Part shown: positions 56,949 through 64,000 of the stretch, in pieces | Position numbering within the stretch: position 1 is the stretch's first letter | How the letters are laid out: the number at the start of each line of letters is the position of its first letter | Assembly (NCBI GenBank): GCA_003415625.1 | Contig: PYIU01000001.1 | Span: 6,698,210 to 6,762,209 of the forward strand | DNA: 64,000 bases | From: Aquanectria penicillioides | Lineage: Eukaryota; Ascomycota; Sordariomycetes; Hypocreales; Nectriaceae | Direction of reading: 5' to 3' | Notes under the pieces: model-generated | Database searches by the model: none | Seen by the model: the letters and a program-made list of their open reading frames with translations, nothing else | What the model was told of the DNA's origin: nothing | Translations under genes and position numbers: made by a program

Positions 56949-58799
56949 ATGGTCGATAGCGAAGCGAACTCCCCCACGTGGAAGTTCACCCAGTATGTCA
57001 CCACCCCGCCTCATGCTTCTCCGTTCAATTTCACTCTGTTCTTCCACTTCTGTTCCTTCCCTTCACCGTGCTAAGCTTAACATTGTAGGTGTTTTGGCGA
57101 TAAGGGCGATGTCGAGGACATCACTGAAGGTAGCCCAACTGGTTTCCCCCTCTCCCCGGTTTGACTTTGATGAGCTGACCGCTTCACGTCCTTGCTCTAG
57201 CCGACATTATCTCAACAGTTGAGTTCGACCATACTGGCAACTACCTCGCAACGGGTGACAAAGGCGGACGCGTTGTATTGTTTGAACGAAATGAGACGGT
57301 GCGTTCCATCACATCATTCTCCCTGCGCAACTAGCCCCAGAACCAGGTTCATAGTCTGAATCTTGTCTTCCATCCACCACCTATCTATGCTTTTGCATCA
57401 TCTAACGTCCACACAGAAAAAGACTTGCGAGTACAAGTTCCATACCGAATTCCAATCCCACGAGCCCGAATTTGACTATCTAAAGTCGCTGGAGATTGAA
57501 GAAAAAATCAACAAGATCAAGTGGTGTCGTCGACAAAACGCTTCCCACTATCTGTTATCCACCAACGACAAGACCATCAAGCTGTGGAAAGTCTTTGAGA
57601 AGTCGCTCAAAGTTGTAGCAGAAAACAACCTCTCTCACGATGTTACTCCTGGTAGCATCGCTGGCGGTGGAGGTGCCCCTCGACCTCTCCCCCCCACCAG
57701 TTTCGAAATGCCGCCGATCTGAAGCTGCCTCGCCTCACACATCACGATACCGTCGTGGCCGCCGTGCCGCGCCGGACCTACGCTAACGCCCACGCATACC
57801 ATATCAACAGTATCTCTGTCAATAGTGACGGAGAGACATTTATCAGCAGCGACGATTTGCGCATCAACTTGTGGAACCTCAACATCCAGGATCAGAGTTT
57901 CAACATTGTCGACATCAAGCCGGCCAACATGGAGGAACTAACCGAGGTTATCACCGCTGCAGAATTTCATCCCCTGAGCTGCAACTGGTTCATGTATGCC
58001 AGCTCAAAGGGCACTATCAAGCTTGCTGATATGCGGGAGAGCGCTCTGTGCGACCAACATGCAAAACGTTAGTATCCTCCAATTTCCTACTAGATCCATG
58101 GCATGCCGTTGCAGCATCTGCTGATACAACACAGTCTTTGAGCAAGAGGAAGATCCATCGTCAAGGTCATTCTTTTCCGAAATTATATCCTCCATTTCTG
58201 ATGTCCGATTTTCGTACGATGGCCGATATATTCTCTCTCGTGATTACCTCACCGTCAAGATTTGGGATATCAACATGGAACGGCAGCCCGTCAAGACAAT
58301 ACCGATCCACGAACACCTGCGGCCGCGACTCTGCGATACGTACGAAAATGATAGCATATTTGACAAATTTGAAGTCGTCTTCTCTGGAGATGCTAAGAAT
58401 GTCATGACTGGCAGTTACAACAACAACTTCATGATCTATCCCTCTGACCCAGACAAAGAGGTTGAAGTAGTTCTCCAGGCCGACAAATCAGCCTTCAAGG
58501 CCAAGAAGGTTGGAGTACCTACACCAATCAACTCGTCGACAAGCCCGACGGCCAATGGCAAGAAAGGTGGCTCGCGGGCAGGAAGTCCTGGGGGCCAGGG
58601 CCAGAGGATGCGAAAGGAGACAGACGCGGACCAGATCGATTTTAACAAGAAGATTCTGCATATGAGCTGGCATCCATTCGAGGATAGCATCGCTATCGCG
58701 GCGACAAACAATGTAAACCCCCCCTTTTTTTTTTTTTCCTACTGTAGTTCGCAGTGACTGATGGATTGGCCACAGCTTTTTGTCTTCTCGGCGCTCTAG
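56949..58799 (+). CDS. CDC55: CDC55, PP2A regulatory B subunit (PR55), one apparent frameshift
   Basis: Exons: join(56949..56992, 57089..57129, 57201..57298, 57417..58067, 58135..58712, 58776..58799), 478 residues if one base is added. It is the WD-repeat B subunit that targets protein phosphatase 2A to substrates in mitosis and growth control. Signatures include [93 protein letters not shown] and the short terminal exon LFVFSAL. Exon 4 changes frame at a run of seven C (57689-57695): before it [10 protein letters not shown], after it [20 protein letters not shown] in the next frame, which are adjacent in this family. An intron cannot bridge this (the only GT-AG pair gives 28 bases). An extra C in the true sequence is the simple explanation. 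The Gly/Ser insert [16 protein letters not shown] is typical of fungal forms. Confidence 0.93.
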
Positions 58800-60289
58800 A
58801 CCAGGACAGCGGCGTTCGTCTCGCAGGTGACTGAGAGCGTGGGTGGTTTCAAGGGGGACTCTGCCTAGAGGGAAATGCACATCGGAAGGACCCTTGAGGG
58901 AGGGGAGGGAGCTTCACGACCAACCGATTAGTTGATGGTGCTAGACTCTTCCTGCCCGAGACAACGCATTTGCATCCCCAAGGCCCAGAGCAATGGGATC
59001 GAACCAAGCACAGCCAGCTATACTTAGAAGAGACCCGGATGGGCGACATCATGTCGACAGACGCTACACGGAGAAGACGGCAAAGAGACGGCCTGGATTC
59101 GGTCTGAGAGAGGACGACGGCGGACCACCCAGCCTACACAGGCGGGTGGACGCGTGATAAGCGGTGGAAACGTGTGTATGGGACGACAGTCCGTCGCCAC
59201 GTGCAGCAGAAATCACACAAAGACAAGAAAATATTTGAGACAAAGACAAATACCACTCTCGCGTCAATCTTACCTGCCGATATGTGAATTATGTAGCCGT
59301 ACTCGGACTAGATGAAAGAATGGTTTGGGGATCTCTGTGGAACCGTGTTGATAAATCCCTGGACCATAAGCTGTATGTTTGATGACCTGACGTATTTGAA
59401 CTTGACAGGAAGGAAATAAATGGATTTTACCCGTGAATAAGAAGAAAGAAGAGAGGGTGTCTGATCTGATGTTACCTAGGTAGGTACTAGTCTAGGTAGT
59501 CAAGAAAACTCTCTAGGAGAACTGAGACAGGGAGTGGGGAAAGAATACTTTGCCACGTGAGGCAGACAGAGTCGCGGTAGGGCTAATTTGGCAAGGAGGA
59601 TGGTGTAGATATGCTGATAGAGAATTGTTATCTCCACCTGGACGTCTGCCATGGTTACATAGTACCTGATGGAAAGTTAAAAACCTGTTGACCTGCAGAG
59701 CCTATGTTTGATACTGAGCCGGCTTCATTTGCCTCTCAGAGCTGGGTTCACCCCTGAGTTGCTCGCTTACGCCCTCCCTTGAAGCACGTGCCTTTGCACA
59801 AACATATTCGGATGAGGGACGGACCAGAAGCACCCAGGGGGCGGACAATGTGTGAATAAATCCTTATCTACTTTAGCAGGTAGGTAATTGTCCTGTATGT
59901 TGCACGCATCTGTGAAGTGCAAGTAACTGCCCTGAGGTTGGACACTGTGGAGCACCCTGTCACTGTATGTATGTGTTCTTTGAATTGCTCAAGGATAAAA
60001 ATATGGCGCGCTAATTAGCGTGTCCTTTCGGGAGCACCGCCGCATCATGTATTTTTTTATGCCAGTCACTAATTACCGACTACCTACCTTACCCATATAG
60101 AGACTAGACCATACCTGTCCTGTCTGGCTACCCTTGTTCTGTGTAACTTGTACCTCGCTCCATCCACCTCCCGTTCTCCGTATTCTGTCGCCAAACCCTC
60201 ATTCCGCCTTGCCTACCTAAGCTTGCACCGCAGACAATCCCTTCCACTTGCCCTTGCAACTCATTCCCGTCAGGTGCGGGAGAGAACCC
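58800..60289. other. Intergenic, 1.5 kb tandem gap
   Basis: CDC55 3' UTR and YEA4 promoter. It has a TACCTAGGTAGGTACTAG motif at 59474-59500 and a TACCTACCTTACC word at 60081-60093. A run of T is near 60050-60056. No gene seen. Confidence 0.4.
59473..59500. repeat. TACCTAGGTA motif cluster
   Basis: TACCTAGGTAGGTACTAG followed by CTAGGTAG, same family as the other intergenic copies. Confidence 0.55.
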
Positions 60290-61718
60290 ATGTCGGAAGC
60301 TTCTGTTCGGGAGAGAAAGGCGACAAAGACTCCAGCAATGACGTCCAAACGACATGGCGACCTGGACTCCCTGGAGCCCGACGCTTCCTCGCCCTCCGCA
60401 ATGGCCGCTTTGGTTCAACGTTTCGCCCATGAGATGGGACCCTCGGTCCTCTCTGCCGCTGTTATGCTTGGCCTTATCTTTGGCGGATGCTGTTCCAACG
60501 TGCGTCTCCCCCGCGGCCACGCCAGCTTGTCGTGTGAGTTGCCTGACTTTGTTGATCTGTAGGTCTACGCGCTTGAAGCTATTATTAGGTGAGATACATA
60601 CCCTCTGCCCCAGGCAACCCCGAGATGTCTAGCTGAAATACTGATTTGGTTGTAGTTTCGAACCTTCAAGTGGCACGTATCTCCACCAGCATAATCATTG
60701 GGTAAAAAGCCTGCTGACCGGAATCACAGGAACTCTTCTAACCTTTGTGCAATTCCTCTTCGTTGCCATTACTGGTTACCTTGCCCAATTTGATAGGAAT
60801 AGCTCTTATGGCCTTGCTTCTAACAAAGTTCCTATTCGTCGTTGGATTGTCAATATTGTTCTTTTCTTTACCATTAATGTTCTCAACAACCATGCATTCA
60901 GCTACGACATTTCGGTGCCTGTTCACATTATCCTTCGCTCCGGCGGTAGTATTACTACCATGGCTGCTGGCTATCTTTATGGCAAGAGGTACACCCGCAT
61001 GCAAATCACGGCTGTCATTCTTCTGACACTTGGCGTGATTCTGGCTGCTTGGTCAGATGCCCAGTCTAAGGCAAGTCACTCACCGACCCCTACCTGGCCT
61101 GATCATTTGCACCTTTGACCTGCTTCCTAATCCAATATGCCCATATAGGGAACCAAGGAGGATAATGGCCGTCCGGCCTTCAGCACGGGCCTTGTAATTC
61201 TCTTTGTTGCTCAAGTGCTCTCAGCCATAATGGGCCTCTACACCGAGGCCACATATGCCAAGTATGGACCACAATGGAGAGAGAATTTGTTTTACTCTCA
61301 TGCACTTTCCCTCCCTCTCTTCCTGCCCTTTGCTCCATCCATGGCGCGCAACTTAACTCATCTATTGACGAGCCAGCCCATTCAAATGCCGGGACCTTTG
61401 AGCCTTGCCTCAGAGACTTTTCCAGTCCCAAGCCAGCTTATTTATCTTATCACCAACGTCTTGACCCAGTACGCCTGTATACGTGGTGTCAACCTCCTAG
61501 CCGCCGTGTCTACAGCCCTGACAGTTACTATTGTTCTCAATATTCGAAAACTTGTCAGCCTTCTTTTAAGTATCTGGCTATTTGGGAACCGCCTGGCCCC
61601 GGGTACCATGCTGGGGGCCATTGTGGTGTTTAGTGCTGGCGGATTGTATACCCTGGGTACGAAACGAAAGATTGAAGAGACGAATGTGGGAGAAGTACGC
61701 GACGGAAAGACAAGCTGA
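60290..61718 (+). CDS. YEA4: UDP-N-acetylglucosamine-type nucleotide-sugar transporter (YEA4/SLC35B4-like)
   Basis: Exons: join(60290..60499, 60563..60588, 60656..61070, 61149..61718), 406 residues. Several hydrophobic helices follow a polar N-terminus of about 45 residues: SVLSAAVMLGLIFGGCCSNVYALEAII, LTFVQFLFVAITGYL, WIVNIVLFFTINVLNNHAFSYDISVPVHIILRSGG and MQITAVILLTLGVILAAW. The C-terminal half includes LYTEATYAKYG and VSTALTVTIVLNIRKLVSLLLSIW. The NNxAFxYxISVPxHIIxRSGG and TNVLTQYxCIRGVNLLA...TALTVTxVLxxRK patterns are those of the UAA/SLC35B4 family that carries UDP-GlcNAc (or UDP-xylose) into ER/Golgi, here for chitin or glycan synthesis by inference. Intron 3 is of the GC-AG type (AAG|GCAAGT ... 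ATATAG), supported by the family's uninterrupted alignment across the join. Exon 2 is only 26 bases. Confidence 0.9.
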
Positions 61719-64000
61719 TAGACGTTTCTGTTGGTATATCTCAAGTTGGTGCTCGATTTATATAGAATGAGGAATCGCATGCGTAGCGACTTGCATTCTG
61801 GGGCTGTGTACGCACCCCAGACCAACGAATGAATGAATGAGTTAACAAAGCCCTCACTCTCAACGGGAATCTGGTGACCAGAAAGTGAGCAATATGCGGT
61901 TATATCACTGCTACCTTCACTTCATTGTGTACCTTGATAAACAACGATCTAGAGACTCGATTATCATTGATATCCTACTAGTACCATTCCTATTCTGATT
62001 GATATCACTGAGATGCTGCCTCTTCTTCTTTTTGCCGAGGCCCATGGCCAGCATCACCTTCGTGCTATAAGATTACACTTAGGTCACCAGCAGGGAACCC
62101 GACCAACTGATGAGATGTACATTATTTCCCACCCAGTCCAGGCGATTACAAGAAGTGCCGACAAACAACTCGAAGATCTATACAGCATACTAGTACACTT
62201 TCCTGTGGCCATGTCATGACTGGAGATTATTGCCGTTGCCATGTTGATTGATGAGTAAACAAAGGCGCATTGTCTTTTATTCGAGTACTTAGCAACTTAA
62301 TGTGCTCCAGCTTTTATGAGAATTATGTGAACCCCATGATGGAGGTGTAGTCTTACGGAAGTCAAAGGGATAGGCTCTGAGACAACATGACAAAGAGCAA
62401 CAAGCCCCCCCCTAGAGGCGTTGACCGTACACGTAACAAGATAGGGTGCTAATTGACTATTTCCTGTCCTAGAACACTGATGAAAGTGGCTACCAGGCTG
62501 AAACACGCATATATTGACTGGATGGAAATGAAAGTCAAGTGTTTATCCATCGTTGCGCTTCGAACCTTCAAAGCCACCATGCAAACGTTCTGCATCTTGC
62601 TAGAAAGCAGCGCACAGTAGCACTTCCCCGAGGTTCCTCAGTCTACCTTGCTGATGATGTCACCGATTCTTTCCAGAATCTGGTTAGAAGATGAACTGGC
62701 GGGTTTTGGAGAAGAGGCGCTCGGATGAGGAAAAAAAAAACACAAGAGGAATAGGGATGCCTGGCCTTGCAGACTGTTGGTTGGTACCATCTAGGAACGG
62801 GCGGGGCTACTTCGGCGATCGGGGAAGAATCCGGCGAAGCGAAGGAGCTGGCATCTATCCCACAGCCAACAGGGAGTCATGTCAGGCGGGATTTTAGGGC
62901 GGAATTTGTTCATGGTGGTGTTGAGACGGAGATTACTCAACCCGAGATGAAAAGATCATTGTGAAGGGATGAAGCTAGGCTATCTTGTTGCCATGGATAG
63001 CTTGCCAAAGGAGAGACCTAACTGAACAAAGTCCAAATAGAGGTCACACATGGCAACTGTAAGTAGACAATGTTGGCTAGAAGGCAAACGGATATGGAGG
63101 TGAGGTCAATTAATAATGGCTTTTTGACGTATATTACCTTTTAAATGAACGAGTTGCAGATACGACGTTGAGTTGGGATCATCTTGTCTCCGATTAGCTT
63201 CATCGAAATCGTCGTACTCCAAGCAGAGCACTGTTTGTGTGGATCCCGGCATCAATCTGACCTGGGGCTTATTCATCATCTTGCTGACCCTAGCTCTATG
63301 CTGGGATAAATTCTAGATTCGGTCAAGGGGGCTATCTCACCAAGGGGGATCCTCGAATTCCATCTGTAACCTCGTGGTCTTGGCACGGCCAGCATAAGCA
63401 GCGAAGGCCTCCGTGGTTTATTCACCTTCACTTCACCAGCTGCAGGCAGAGGGAACAAGTCGTAGCATCAAGTATAGCTGGCTGTCTCCTTTTGTCCCGT
63501 CTCCCCCCTTTCTATTTGCTAAGCATGTCGGAATCAGCATAAGCCGACACCATAATTGAGTCAATTAGTTGGGGCTCCATCCTTAGGCGTCAAGCGACGC
63601 CCGTTGATGATGAAGCGTGAGGGTCGAGTGACACGATCTTTGGTACAAAGTAAGTCCACCTGGATGCAACCCAAGCCAGGATCTGCGGCATCACCGTACA
63701 ACATGGCCAGCAGCTCCCCGCGTGCCACCCTGACTCTCCGCCGGGGACGAGCGCCCTCCAAACGTCGCAAATGGGGAGGTGTTGAGGCATCCTGGCCACA
63801 GGGCTGGTTGTCGTTGGACCCCACCCCCAGACTGCTCCCCCATCATGTCCCGGGGAACCCCGCATGTCCCGCGATTAATTTGGACGCCAATTTCTCGTTG
63901 GTGCGCATCAATATCGTCCCCTGCCCGATGGCCTTGGCGGCGAAGCACCCCGAACATTCAGCCTGTACAGTCAACCAGAGACACTGGTGGGTTGAGTTGA
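61719..64000. other. Intergenic to the window end, 2.3 kb
   Basis: No coding gene could be supported on either strand. It contains a GAATGAATGAATGA run at about 61826-61840, a CCCCCCCC tract at about 62405-62412, and an A run near 62733-62741. GC content rises after 63,600. An adjacent gene may lie just outside the window. Confidence 0.4.

Noticed and set aside
63561..63957. Overlapping minus-strand frames near the right edge
   Set aside because: Three frames are open together because the region is GC-rich; none shows motifs or splice structure.

Overview
The window is from a filamentous ascomycete (Pezizomycotina, most likely a sordariomycete close to Hypocreales). The evidence is the gene set (VelB, a fungal CCH1 channel, a Ste11/FMF-1-like HMG protein, Sec9 with a typical fungal start), the short GT-AG introns of about 50-90 bases with very small first exons, and one long AT-rich block with the mutation pattern of repeat-induced point mutation (RIP). 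Species cannot be named from sequence alone.

Left arm (1-26,700), GC-balanced and gene-bearing. In order: the N-terminal part of sec9 (minus), a GTPBP1-like translational GTPase (plus), EMC6 (minus) divergent from HEM12 (plus), a small PAR32/DUF3602 GRGGAGN-repeat protein (minus), the velvet regulator velB (minus, six exons), HIS1 (plus, four exons), two small unrecognised proteins, and the calcium channel CCH1 (minus, five exons, about 2,099 residues).

Centre (27,068-41,010). A 13.9-kb LTR retroelement of the Ty1/copia type has 259-bp LTRs and a perfect 5-bp target duplication (GTATT). A second copia-type element of 6.77 kb (226-bp LTRs, AATAG duplication) sits inside its reverse transcriptase. 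Both are full of stops and their LTR pairs differ only by transitions, as expected for RIP. Removing the insertion leaves only about 0.5 kb between the divergent starts of CCH1 and a chromatin-factor gene, so the element has split what was probably a shared promoter.

Right arm (41,011-64,000), GC-balanced again. In order: an RSF1-like WHIM/PHD protein, an HMG-box regulator, EMC5, the meiotic MutS homologue MSH5, a GPI-anchored cysteine-rich protein (minus), an unrecognised acidic protein (minus), CDC55 (PP2A B subunit) and a YEA4-type nucleotide-sugar transporter. Three of these genes (the PHD protein, MSH5, CDC55) each need exactly one extra base in a G or C homopolymer to stay in frame. That points to homopolymer under-calling in the assembly rather than three pseudogenes.

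The genes are mostly unrelated housekeeping functions (secretion, ER insertion, haem and histidine synthesis, phosphatase control, meiosis) with no cluster logic. Intergenic regions repeatedly carry a palindromic TACCTAGGTA motif. The retroelement inserted next to one such array.
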